From Vulpes vulpes (taxonomy: Eukaryota; Chordata; Mammalia; Carnivora; Canidae), in NCBI RefSeq assembly GCF_048418805.1, contig NC_132781.1, positions 59,955,148 to 60,019,147 on the forward strand: a DNA stretch of 64,000 nucleotides, in the 5' to 3' direction. The notes under the pieces are model-generated. The model had not been told where the DNA came from, made no database searches, and saw only the letters and a program-made list of their open reading frames with translations. A program made the position numbers and the translations under genes. This document shows positions 45,657 through 56,880 of this stretch, piece by piece. Numbering within the stretch: the first letter of the stretch is position 1; each line of letters opens with the position of its first letter.

Positions 45657-47411
45657 TCTCTGCTGGGAGAAAAGGAGTAGGAAATATCAGGGACTGAGAT
45701 ATGATGGTTATTCTGTGTGTACATTACAGTCACATGCTTTTTTTCCCTGGAGACTGTCAAAATTGAGGCAAACCACACATTTTGAATCTTCTGTCTGCCC
45801 CCTTCTGGTCATAGAGTGCTTCAGATTTCCAACAGCAAAGAAAATTTCCTTCAGAGGAGACCATAATAAATTTCTTCACTTATTCAACCATGTTCAAGAT
45901 GCTTTCCTGGCACTGGGAATAGAACAGAAAATAAAACATCCAACCCCCTTCCTCCTTGGAGCTCACAATTATTGAGTACATTATAGAGTACTGACCAAGA
46001 GCTAGGGCTCTGCAGCCAAAAATCTTGAACTGGATTCCAGCCTTAACTGTTTACCAAGTGCCCTAGGGCACTTTCTCTGTGTCACTGTGATTAGAGATCC
46101 TCCTCTTCACCATTCTACTGTCTCTGACTCCCTTTACTCGTTTGGCAGAAAATCCTGGGCCATGTTTGGAATTGTTTTGGGGCTTCAAAATTACCCCAGC
46201 CACCTGCTTGATTATCTACCTATACTCATACATATGATGATCCTATATTTTATTATCCAAGCCAGGACACTTTAAGAGTGAAAAGAGAAGTTACATAATA
46301 ATTATACCAGAACAGCAGGTCTGCACCAAGACTTTCCTGGGTAAATCAGAATGTATGACCTCCTACTTATATCACACTTTCCAATTTGCAAAGGACTTCC
46401 ACATGCACTCACATTAATTAGTAAACATTTATTGAGTGCCTGTAAAGCAGGCATTCCAACAGTTAAAATTCCTTCATGTTACTATTGTGGAAACAAGTGT
46501 GAAGTCACCTACTCCAGAGTATGCACTAGTTGACGGACCCTGATCTTAATTAAGCACAGGACTTCACCCTAAGGCCAGGCAACTCATTCACTGGGAGTTA
46601 AATCAGAGTTAGAGGCCACACACAAGCTCTAGAATGGAACCCAGGGAGACAGCATCATTCTAAGGCACAGGGATCTGATAGAAGAGCTTTTTCAAAGAGC
46701 AGAGATGAACTTAGCCATCTCTGAGCTCATCTTAGTCAGTGGGACCAGAAGGAATGCAGTGGCTTAAACCTTTTGCTGATACACGGCTGCCCAGTGACAT
46801 TTATTGGATAAGACTTCTCTTTGGAACTCAAGCATGGGAGTGAAATTAAAAGCTTTGCGTCTGGTAGGATTTCCACATTCAGCGATCGGATCGGGAAGAA
46901 TAGAACCTGATGCAAGCCGCCCCCATGTGAAATAAACAGTGGCAACATGCTCAGGAAGGAGGAAGGGAAGCCGTCAGCTGGCTCTTTAGATATTTCCTCT
47001 GCCTTTGCACAAAATGCTCTAAATAGTCAAGAAATGACTGGTGAGTTTAAAACCTCATGCATTTAGGGAATAATCATGATGCTAGCACCTGTTTAGTACA
47101 TGCTTATTTCAGGTCTCATAGTGTACTGAATACTCCCAACACATTTTACAGCTCAGACTTCTTAGCCTCACTGAGATGGAGCCCAAGGTCCAAAATGAAG
47201 TCTCAAAAATAGGATATTTGAATCAAAATGTGTATCACACCAGAACCTAAGAATTTAACCACTACCGTGATCTGAAGAGTAGAAACACAGCATTATGGAA
47301 GGCCAATGAAGAAAGGCACACTTGGAGGACTGTAGGGTCTTCAAAACACATGGATAAATGTCTTACAGCCTGGCTTAAGGATGATTTTACTAGGAGCTGC
47401 CTGTCTCTGTC
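45657..47411. other. 5' flank of the OR pseudogene, mostly unassigned
   Basis: Possible MIR pieces near 46000-46090, 46400-46510 and 47060-47270; otherwise nothing assignable. Confidence 0.45.
46000..46090 (+). mobile_element. MIR fragment
   Basis: AGGGCTCTGCAGCC, CTGGATTCCAGCC and a degenerate core fit a sense MIR. Confidence 0.45.
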
Positions 47412-47422
47412 TGAAATAAAAG

Positions 47423-47553
47423 ATGTGGGCAGACCCGGTGGTGCAGCGGTTTGGCGCCACCTGCAGCCCGGGGCATGATCCTGGAGACTGGGGATAGAGT
47501 CCCACATCCGGCTCCCTGAATGGAGCCTGCTTCTCCCTCTGCCTGTGTCTCTG

Positions 47554-47605
<52 letters not shown>

Positions 47606-47645
47606 TGTCTCTCATGAATAAATAAATAAAATCTTTTTTAAAAAA
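47423..47645 (+). mobile_element. SINEC_Cf-type SINE with expanded CT tract
   Basis: GGGCAGACCCGGTGGTGCAG head. The internal (CT)n reaches about 48 bp (47555-47602), longer than in neighbouring SINEs. Duplication TGAAATAAAAG (47412-47422 and 47646-47656). Confidence 0.88.
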
Positions 47646-47656
47646 TGAAATAAAAG

Positions 47657-49395
47657 GAGATGAGACATAAGAGGAGAAAGTAGCTATGAGGCTGTTTATC
47701 CAACACACACACTCATGCATGTACATACACACGCACAGCCTTAGCATGGCTGTAGTTCTCTTCCTTCTATACCCATTCTAGGTTAAAATAGAGTATGAGT
47801 GTTTTATACATAAAAACACACATGCAGCCACACTCACACATATACACCATCATATACTTCTGACATATTCTCTTTATGACCTATACTCATTCTAGGTAAA
47901 AATACAGTCAGGGTTTGTGTTACTTTTATATGAATTTACACACAACTGATAAATAGAACATTATCAAACACAATATAATATATAAACATCACAGTCATCC
48001 AGACAAAGCACAACCCACCCAAAAAGTACATACTACATACATACAGGTTCACATGCAGACATGCAAACATACCACACACAAACATGAACCTAAACATATG
48101 TGCATACACACACATACTCATATACACTACCAACAAGTTTTTCCTCCATAATCTCTTGAAGCCCTTCCTACATGAGCAGAGTTGGAATGCAAGTCAGTTA
48201 ACCACTAAGTACAGTGGGTTATACAAACAAAACAAAACAAAACACACACAGGCATACATATTCTTGCATAAACATACACATCCAGTGCCAGGTATTTGAG
48301 TCTCCATCTTTCTCTGACCTGAGACACTCCTTGGTGAGCTCAGACACTCTGGTCAAGGTTGTTTCCTAAGCCTTCGTTTTCTGTTCAGGAGACCTGATAT
48401 CTAAAGAACAAGATCTCATGACCCAGGGACCTTTTGAATATTTCATCCTGTTTTTGAGTGGCAGAAGAATGGGCAAGAGGATCCCCATTCACCAACAAGA
48501 TTAATACCCAGGGAGACAGTGTGAGCTTCTGATGAGACAAGGAGAGCATGTGGGCTAATTGCCCAATTTCCTGCCATCCTCATGGGACGTAACCTATGAA
48601 GGAACTAAAAGATCTGAGCCACAGGTCCCAGGAGAAGGTGTCCTTGACGTTGATATTGATGACATGAAAAGCAGAAGTCACCATAGCCACCTTGGCTTCT
48701 GAGATAGTTATGGCACAGGGTCAGCCTTCCTATACCTCACAGAATGGCCAAGACAGGGTAAGGCCTGGCTCTTACAGACTCCCACATCTTGGACCTAGCT
48801 TCCATTACAGCAAGTGTTCTACTGCCCCCCCCCCCAAGACTTGCAGGACCCCCCCCACTCCTTTGAAGTACTCTGCAGTGCAGTGCCTGAGGCTTGTTCA
48901 AGAAGCAGGCAAGTGGTGAGACTGATCCCAGGGCATAAGACACAGACTGACCTGAGATCAGTACCAGCTCTGCCACTGAGTGCCCTAACAAAGGGACTTA
49001 AGTTCTTCTCCTTTAGATATATGGTAAGTGGTAATAGTACCTAGCCTGTGAGGTTATTGTGAGAGTTAAATGAAATATTGTGTGCTAATGCACCAAACCC
49101 AGCCAGTTTCCTAAAGACCAGGCCTAAGAGATTAATATCCTAATGAATTTGCCAAATGAAACATTCGGTTTAATAACTGTTCCAGTGTGAACACACTAAC
49201 CCAAGGCTTCATTTAATTTTAAATTATGAGAGTAATCATTAAAAGCAGACTGTCAGTGGGAAACAGGAACACAGACTTTACTTTTCATTTTGTACTTTTG
49301 ATAATACGTCTTCTCTCCTCACTAAGTCAGACTAATGGTAGGATATGCCACTACAGAAATATACATGACAGAGAGAGACAGAGAGGAGAGGTTTT
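47657..49395. other. Unassigned sequence, CA-rich in its first part
   Basis: 47700-48130 and 48240-48290 are rich in ACACAC words. 48300-48940 is single-copy-like with two C-runs (48825-48858). A MIR follows at 48945. Confidence 0.5.
48945..49095 (+). mobile_element. MIR
   Basis: CAGCTCTGCCACTGAGTG, AATAGTACCTAGCCTGTGAG and GTTATTGTGAGAGTTAAATG are typical of a sense MIR. Confidence 0.7.
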
Positions 49396-49411
49396 AAGAA
49401 TTGGTTGATGC

Positions 49412-50017
49412 CAATTGCACTACTGGAGATTTACCCCAAAGATACAGACACAGTGAAAAACCGAGACACCTGCACCCCGATGTTTATAGTAGCAATGTCC
49501 ACAATAGCCAAACTGTGGAAGGAGCCTCAGTGTCCATTGAAAGATGAATGGATAAAGAAGTTGTGGTCTATATATACAATGGAATATTACTCAGCCATTA
49601 GAAACGACAAATACCCACCATTTGCTTCAACTGGAGGGTATTATGCTGAGTGAAGTAAGTCAATTGGAGAAGGACAAACATTATATGGTTTCATTCATTT
49701 GGGGAATATAAAAAATAGTGAAAGGGAATAAAGGGGGAAAGGAGAAAAAATGAGTGGGAAATATCAGAGAGCGTAACAGAACATGAGAGACCTCTAACTC
49801 TGGGAAAGGAACAAGGGACAGTGGAAGGGGAGGTGGGTGGGGGGATGGGGTGACGGGGTGATGGGCATTGAGGGGAGCACTTGACGGGATGAGCACTGAG
49901 TGCTATACTATGTTGGCAAATCAAACTCCAATAAAAAATATACAAAAAAAAAAGAAATTAAACACAAGCACTTCATTTAAAATATAGTCTGCAACTGTTT
50001 CCATACAAAAACAAACA
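49412..50017 (+). mobile_element. L1 3' end with possible 3' transduction
   Basis: 5'-truncated L1 (last part of ORF2, PKDTDTVKNRD onward, then 3' UTR) ending in AATAAA and an A-run near 49957. About 50 bp of non-L1 sequence follows, then a second A-rich tail near 50005-50017. A 16 bp target-site duplication with one mismatch (49396-49411 and 50018-50033) encloses the whole unit, so the extra segment seems to have come with the element. Confidence 0.7.
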
Positions 50018-50033
50018 AAGAATTGGCTGATGC

Positions 50034-52482
50034 AAGGAGGAGGAATTAAGATGGTGGAAGAGTAGGGGACCTTAAGTTCTTCTGATTCCTGGAATTCAGC
50101 TAAATAATTATCAAATCATTCTGAACGCCTGTGAAATGAATAGAAGATCTGAGAAAACAAATGCTACAATTCTACAAATAGAAAAGCAACCACTTTTTGG
50201 AAGGTAGGAGGTGCAGAGCCTTGAATCTGGTGTGATATATCAGAGGATAGGGCAGTGGGGAGAGGCCAGGCTTAAGGAGGCTAGTGCAAAGTATTATAAA
50301 CAACAAAGTGCAAAATCAGAACTTCTGGAAGTTTGCTACAGTGGGGGACGTCCCTGGCTTAAAGGTGCTCATGGGGCAAAGTGGAGTAGAATCCCAGATG
50401 GGACGGCATGGTCTCAGGATCCCTGGGGTCACAAGAACAGGGGTGCCTGAATGTGGCAGAGTTCCCAGGCATCAGAGCAGGGAAGCTGGCTCAGAATGGT
50501 GAGTCTAGACACTGGCTTTCTGCTCTGTTGCCATAAACTGTGAATTGCTGTGCGGTCATGAAACCACTCTCCAAGCAGAGGCCCAGGAAGAGGCAGAAGT
50601 GTGGTGAGTGAGACTCCCCCATCTCTCATACTGGGTCACAAATCATGTCTCCACCAATACCAAAACATTGGGATTATTCCCTGCATACTTTCAGACCACA
50701 ATGCTTTGAAATTTGAACTCAATCACAAGAGGATATTTGGAAGGAACTCAAATACTTGGAGGTTAAATAGCATCCTACTAAAGAATGAATGGGTCAACCA
50801 GAAAATTAAAGAAGGAATTTTAGAAATTCATGGAAACAAATGAAAATGAAAACATAATAGTTCAGAACCTTTGGGATGCAGCAAAGTTGATCCTAAGAGG
50901 GAAGTATTTAGCAATTTAGGCTTTTCTCAAGGAGCAAGAAAAGTCTCAAATACACAAACTAACCTTACCTAAAGAAGCTGGAAAAATAACAACAAATAAA
51001 GCCTAAATCCAGCAAGTGAAGATAAATAATAAAGATTAGAACAGAAATCAATGATATAGAAATAAAAAAAACATAGAACAGATCAGTGAAACTCGGAGAC
51101 AGTTCTTTGAAATAATAAGATTAATAAACACTTAGCCAGACTTATCAAAAAGGAAAGAGAAAGGGCCCAAATTAATAGAATCATGAATGAAGAGGAGAGA
51201 TTATGCCAACACCAAAGAAATACAAACAATTATAAGAGAATATTATGAGCAATTATAACCAACAAATTAGGCAATCTGGAAGAAATGGATGCATTCCTAG
51301 AAACATATAAACTACAAAAACTAAAAAAAAAAAAAAAACTACAAAAACTGAAATAGGAAAAAATAGAAAGCCTGAACAGGCCCAAAACCACTGCAAAATT
51401 GAATCAGTAATCAAACCTTCCAATAAACGAGTCTCTGGCTGGATGGCCTCCCAAGGGAATTCTACTAAATATTTAAAGAAGATTTAATACCTATTTTTCT
51501 GAAACTGTTTCAAAAAATAGAAATGGAAGGAATAACTTCCAAACTCATTCTATGAGGCCAGCATTACCTTCATCCTAAAACCAGACAAAGATCCCACCAA
51601 AAATGAGAATTACAGACCAATATCCCTGATGAACATGGATGCCAAATTCTCACCAAGATAATAGCTAATAGGATCCAACAGTATGTTCAAAGTGTTATTC
51701 GCTGCGGCCAAGTGGAATTTATTCCTGAGCTTCAGGGTGGTTCAACACCCACAAAACAATCGATATAATATACCACATTAATAAAAGACAGGGCAAAAAC
51801 CATATGATCCTCTCAATAGATGCAGAAAAAAACCATTTCTTCTTGAAGAAAAAACTCTCTGCACTGTAGGGATAGAAGGAACATACCTCAATATCATAAA
51901 AGCCATATACAAAAAGCCCACAGCAAATATCATTCTCACTGGTGAAAAACCGAGAGCTTCTCCCATAAGGTCAGGAATACAGCAGGGATGTCCACTCTCA
52001 CCTTTGCTGTTCAACATAGTACAGAAGTCCTAGCTTCAGCAATCAGACAACAAAAAGTAATAAAGTGCATCCAAATTAGCAAAGAGGAGGTCAAACTTTC
52101 ACTCTTCACAGATGATGTGATACTCTGTAGAAAACCCAAAGACTGTAGCAAAAAAATTGTTAGAACTGATACTGGAATTCAGCAAAATGGCAGGATATAA
52201 AATCAATGCATAGAAGTCAGTTGCATTTCTATACACTAACAATGAGATTGAAGAAAGAGAAATTAAGGAGTCAATCCCATTTACAATTGCACTTAAAACC
52301 ATAAGATATCTAGGAATAAATTTAACCAAAGAGGTAAAGGGGGCAGCCCGGGTGGCTCAGCGGTTTAGTGCTGCCTTCACCCCAGGGCCTGATCCTGGAG
52401 ACCTGGGATCGAGTCCCACGTCGGGCTCCCTTCATGGAGCCTGCTTCTCCCTCTGCCTGTGTCTCTGTCCCCACCCCCACCC

Positions 52483-52520
<38 letters not shown>

Positions 52521-53740
52521 CTCATGAATAAATAAATAAAATCTTTTTAAAAAAAGAAAAAAGAGGTAAAGGATCTATACTCAAAAAAATACAGAACGCT
52601 TATGAAAGAAATTGAGGAAGACACAAAGAAATGGAAAACTATTCCATGCCCATGGATTGGAATAATTAATATTGTTACAATACCTATGTACCCAGAGAAA
52701 TTTACACATTCAATGCAATCCCTATGAAAGTACCATCAACATTTTTCACAGAGCTGGAACAAACAATCCTAAAATTTGTAAAGAATCAGAAAAGACCCCA
52801 AATAGCCAAATGACTGTTGAAAAAGAAAACCAAAGCCAGAGCCATCACAATGCTGGACTTCAAGCTACATTAACAAAGCTGTAATCATCAAGACAGTACT
52901 GGCACAAAAATAGACACATGAAACAGAATAGAGAACCCAGAAATGGACCCTCAACTCTATGGTCAACTAATCTTCCACAAAGCATGAAAGAATATGCAAG
53001 GAAAACAAAGACAATTTCTTCAATAAATGGTGCTGTGAAAATTGGACAGCCACATGCAGAAGAATGAATCTGGATCATTTTCCTACACCCCACACAGAGA
53101 TAAACTCAAAATGGATGAAAGTCCTAAATGCAATACAGTAACCCATCAAAATCCTAGAGGAGAACTCAGGCAATAGCCTCTTCAACCCTGGCCACAGGAA
53201 GTTCTTGCTAGACATGTCTCCAAAGGCAAAGGAAACAAAATAAAAAATGAACTATTGGGGCTTCATCAAGATACAAATATTCTGCACAGCAAAGGAAACA
53301 ATCAACAAAACTAAAAGGCAACCTATGAAATGGGAGAAGACATTTGCAAATGACACATCAGATAAAAGGTTAGTATCCAAGATCTTTAAAAAAAAAACTT
53401 ATCAAACTCAACACCCAAAAAACAATCCAGTCAATAAATGGGCAGAAGACATGAACAGACATTTCTCCAAAGAGGACATACAAATGGCTAATTAGACATG
53501 AAAAAATGTTCCATATCAGTTAGCATCAGGGAAATGCAAATCAAAACCAAATGCAAATCAAAATAAAAACAATAAGATACTACTTCACACTGATCAGAAT
53601 GGCTAAAATGGACAAGTCAGGAAATTACAGATGTTGGCAATGATGTGGAAAGGGGAATGCTCTTACACTGTTGGTGGTAATGCGAGCTGGTACAGCCATT
53701 CTGGAAAACAGTATGGACATTCCTCAACAAGTTAAAAAGA
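50034..53740 (+). mobile_element. Older carnivore L1 with 5' UTR joined to ORF2; ORF1 missing
   Basis: A 5' UTR-like start (GGAGGAGGAATTAAGATGG) runs to about 50628. It is joined directly to late endonuclease sequence (TACTGGGTCACAAATC), so ORF1 and most of the endonuclease are gone. Broken ORF2 then runs through the reverse transcriptase (a FTDD-type core near 52106, where FADD is usual) and the region before the Cys-rich end, to 53740, where the younger L1 starts. Stops and frameshifts are frequent. A SINE sits inside at 52341-52560. Confidence 0.8.
52341..52560 (+). mobile_element. SINEC_Cf-type SINE with GT microsatellite
   Basis: Inserted in an old L1 ORF2. Duplication AAGAGGTAAAGG (52329-52340 and 52561-52572). 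Contains (TG)n at about 52486-52519. Confidence 0.88.
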
Positions 53741-54942
53741 GGCAAGATGGTGGAAGAGTAGGGTCTCCAAGTCACCTGTCCTCAACAAATTACCTAGAAA
53801 ACCATCCAATCATCCTGAAAATCTACGAATTCGGCCTGAGATTTAAAGAGAGACCAGCTGGAACGCTCCAGTGAGAAGAGTTCGCGCTTCTATCAAGGTA
53901 GGAAGACGGGGAAAAAGAAATAAAGACACAAAAGGCGTCCAAGGGGGAGGGCCCCGCGAGGAGCCGGGCTGAGGCCGGGGCGAGTGTCCCCAGGACAGGA
54001 GAGCCCCGTCCCGGAGGAGCAGGAGCTGCACCAACCTGCCCCGCGGAAAGGCCTCCCGGGGAATTGGAGCAGGATCCCCAGAAAGGCGGGGATGCCCTCG
54101 GGCTCCCTGGGACACTAACAGGCACCTGCGCCCCGGGAGAGTGCGCCGAGCTCCCTAAGGGCTGCAGCGCTCGGCGGGACCCGGAGCAGCTCGGAGGGGC
54201 TCGGGCGGCGGCTCCGCGGAGGGGGCTGCGGGGCGGGAGCGCGAATCCAACAGGGCAGGCCCCGGAGCACAGGGCGCTGGGACACAGCCCAGGATCCTGC
54301 CTCCCCCCGGGACAGGCAGAGGCCGGGAGGGCCCAGGACAGCGAGGACGCTCCTGCCTAGAGCTGAGCAGATCAGCGGCCCCGCCCGGGAGCCCCCAGGC
54401 CCTGCAGACGGAGAGCCCCGGAGCTACTGCGGGGGCTGACTTCAGGGTCCCAGAGCTGCCCCCGCCACTGGGGCTTCCTCCCGGGACCTCACGGGGTGAA
54501 CAACCCCCACTGAGCCCTGCACCAGGCAGGGGCAGAGCAGCTCCCCCAAGTGCTCACACCTGAGAATCAGCACAGCAGGCCCCTCCCCCAGAAGACCAGC
54601 GAGAAGAACCAGTTCCAAGGGAAGTCAAGGGACTTAAAGTATACAGAATCCGAAGATACTCCCCCGTGGGGTTTTTTTTTTTGTTTGATTGTTTTTTTGT
54701 TTTTTTGTTTTTGTTTTGTTTTGTGCTTTTTTTTTCTTTCTTTCTTCTTGATTTCTGATTGCTTCCCCCACCCACCCCCCTTTTTTTCCCTTTTATCTCC
54801 TTTCTTTCTTTTTCTTTCTTTTTCTTCTCTTTTTCCCCTTTTTTTCTTCTTTCTCTTTTTTCCTTTTCTCTTTTCTTTCCTTCTCTCTCTTTTTCTCCTT
54901 TTCCCAATACAACTTGTTTTTGGCCACTCTGCACTGAGCAAA

Positions 54943-55842
54943 ATGACTAGAAGGAAAACCTCACCTCAAAAAAAAGAATCAGAAACAGCCCTCTCTCCCA
55001 CAGAGTTACAAAATCTGGATTACAATTCAATGTCAGAAAGCCAATTCAGAAGCACTATTATAAACCTACTGGTGGCTCTAGAAAAAACCATAAAGGACTC
55101 AAGAGACTTCATGACTGCAGAATTTAGATCCAATCAGGCAGAAATTAAAAATCAATTAAATGAGATGCAATCCAAGCTAGAAGTCCTAACGACGAGGCTT
55201 AACGAGGTGGAAGAACGAGTGAGTGACATAGAAGACAAGTTGATGGCAAAGAGGGAAGCTGAGGAAAAAAGAGACAAGCAATTAAAAGATCATGAGGATA
55301 GATTAAGGGAAATAAATGACAGCCTGAGGAAGAAAAACCTACGTTTAATTGGGGTTCCTGAGGGCGCCGAAAGGGCCAGAGGGCCAGAATATGTATTTGA
55401 ACAAATCCTAGCTGAAAACTTTCCGAATCTGGGAAGGGAAACAGGCATTCAGATCCAGGAAATAGAGAGATCCCCCCCTAAAATCAACAAAAACCGTTCA
55501 ACACCTCGACATTTAATAGTGAAGCTTGCAAATTCCAAAGATAAAGAGAAGATCCTTAAAGCAGCAAGAGAAAAAAAGTCCCTGACTTTTATGGGGAGGA
55601 ATATTAGGGTAACAGCAGACCTCTCCACAGAGACCTGGCAGGCCAGAAAGGGCTGGCAGGATATATTCAGGGTCCTAAATGAGAAGAACATGCAACCAAG
55701 AATACTTTATCCAGCAAGGCTTTCATTCAAAATGGAAGGAGAGATAAAGAGCTTCCAAGACAGGCAGGAACTGAAAGAATATGTAACCTCCAAACCAGCT
55801 CTGCAAGAAATTTCAAGGGGGACTCTTAAAATTCCCCTTTAA
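54943..55842 (+). CDS. L1 ORF1 protein, intact, 299 residues
   Basis: RNA-binding chaperone of the canid L1, which coats L1 RNA as trimers in the cytoplasm. Start chosen at MTRRKTSPQK, right after the polypyrimidine tract and matching the start in the two other 5'-complete L1s here; the longer open reading upstream is only 5' UTR sequence. Seen: heptad-like coiled coil about 45-125 (LNEMQSKLE, EVEERVSDIE); RRM from about 132 with NLRLIGVPEG and later RHLIVKLA; C-terminal domain about 235-295 with RILYPARLSF. No break is visible, unlike the copies at 38521 and on the minus strand near 57-58 kb. The element that carries it lacks most of ORF2, so it cannot move by itself, but this frame could still be translated if the 5' UTR promoter is active. 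Confidence 0.85.
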   Translation: MTRRKTSPQKKESETALSPTELQNLDYNSMSESQFRSTIINLLVALEKTIKDSRDFMTAEFRSNQAEIKNQLNEMQSKLEVLTTRLNEVEERVSDIEDKLMAKREAEEKRDKQLKDHEDRLREINDSLRKKNLRLIGVPEGAERARGPEYVFEQILAENFPNLGRETGIQIQEIERSPPKINKNRSTPRHLIVKLANSKDKEKILKAAREKKSLTFMGRNIRVTADLSTETWQARKGWQDIFRVLNEKNMQPRILYPARLSFKMEGEIKSFQDRQELKEYVTSKPALQEISRGTLKIPL

Positions 55843-55888
55843 GAAGAAGTTCAGTGGAACAATCCACAAAAACAAGGACTGAATAGAT

Positions 55889-56536
55889 ATGATGACACTA
55901 AACTCATATCTATCAATTGTAACTCTGAACGTGAACGGGCTTAATGACCCCATCAAAAGGCACAGGGTTTCAGACTGGATAAAAAAGCAGGACCCATCTA
56001 TTTGCTGTCTACAAGAGACTCATTTTAGACAGAAGGACACCTACAACCTGAAAATAAAAGGTTGGAGAACCATTTACCATTCAAATGGTCCTCAAAAGAA
56101 ATCAGGGGTTGCCATCCTTATATCAGATAAATTAAAATTTACCCCGAAGACTATAGTGAGAGATGAAGAGGGACACTATCTCATACTCAAAGGATCTATC
56201 CAACAAGAGGACTTAACAATCCTCAATATATATGCCCCGAATGTGGGAGCTGCCAAATATTTAAACCAATTAATAACCAAACTGAAGAGATACTTTGATA
56301 ATAATACACTTATACTTGGTGACTTCAATCTAGCTCTTTCTACCCTCGATAGGTCTTCTAAGCACAACATCTCCAAAGAAACGAGAGCTTTATATGATAC
56401 ACTGGACCAGATGGATTTCACAGATATCTATAGAACTTTACATCCAGACTCAACTGAATACACATTCTTCTCAAGTGCACATGGAACTTTCTCCAGAATA
56501 GACCACATACTGGGTCACAAATCGAGTCTGAACTGA
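55889..56536 (+). pseudogene. L1 ORF2 endonuclease domain, cut short by a stop
   Basis: 215 codons of the apurinic-like endonuclease at the N-terminus of L1 ORF2p. Expected active-site residues are present at canonical positions: N14, E43 (in LQETHF), D145 and N147 (in LGDFNLAL), D205 (in RIDHILG). The stop TGA at 56534-56536 falls just before the FSDHNAL motif carrying the last catalytic His (about H230), so the domain is one motif short. The stop is a likely CGA-to-TGA change. The reading continues in the same sense (FSDHNALKLEL, then KELEKKQQIK) to 56880, where the element breaks off against an inverted L1. Reverse transcriptase and Cys-rich regions are absent. Confidence 0.85.
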
Positions 56537-56880
56537 TACCAAAAGATTGGGATCGTCCCCCGCATATTCTCAGACCATAATGCCTTGAAATTAGAACTTA
56601 ATCACAACAAGAAGTTTGGAAGGACCACAAACACGTGGAGGTTAAGGACCATCCTGCTAAGAGATGAAAAGATCAACCAGGAAATTAAGGAAGAATTAAA
56701 AAGATTCATGGAAACCAATGAGAATGAAGATACAACCATTCAAAATCTTTGGGATGCAGCAAAAGCAGTCCTGAGGGGGAAATACATTGCAAAACAAGCA
56801 TCCATTCAAAAACAGGAAAGAACTCAAACACAAAAGCTCACCTTACACATAAAGGAGCTAGAGAAAAAGCAGCAAATAAA

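Larger units (their letters stand above)
53741..56880 (+). mobile_element. L1_Canis-like element, 5' end kept, 3' end missing (L1 copy 2, left arm)
   Basis: Starts at GGCAAGATGG, about ten bases short of the usual 5' end, directly inside the ORF2 of an older L1. The CpG-rich 5' UTR (about 53920-54480) is followed by a T/C tract (about 54669-54905), intact ORF1 and the ORF2 endonuclease. It ends at 56880 exactly on an internal AATAAA (…GCAAATAAA) and meets an inverted L1 at 56881 with no gap. No A-tail or target-site duplication is seen. Confidence 0.88.

Noticed and set aside
47262..47747. 161-codon minus-strand frame with an Arg-Glu repeat
   Set aside because: The repeat is the CT tract of a SINE read on the other strand; the rest is SINE and flank.
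47700..48290. Regularly spaced short repeats resembling an array
   Set aside because: Irregular ACAC-rich low complexity with no conserved repeat-spacer pattern; CRISPR arrays are not expected in mammalian DNA.
54550..54942. 131-codon extension upstream of L1 ORF1
   Set aside because: It is 5' UTR and polypyrimidine tract read as protein (long Phe/Ser/Leu runs). The other L1 copies show the real start at MTRRKTSPQK.
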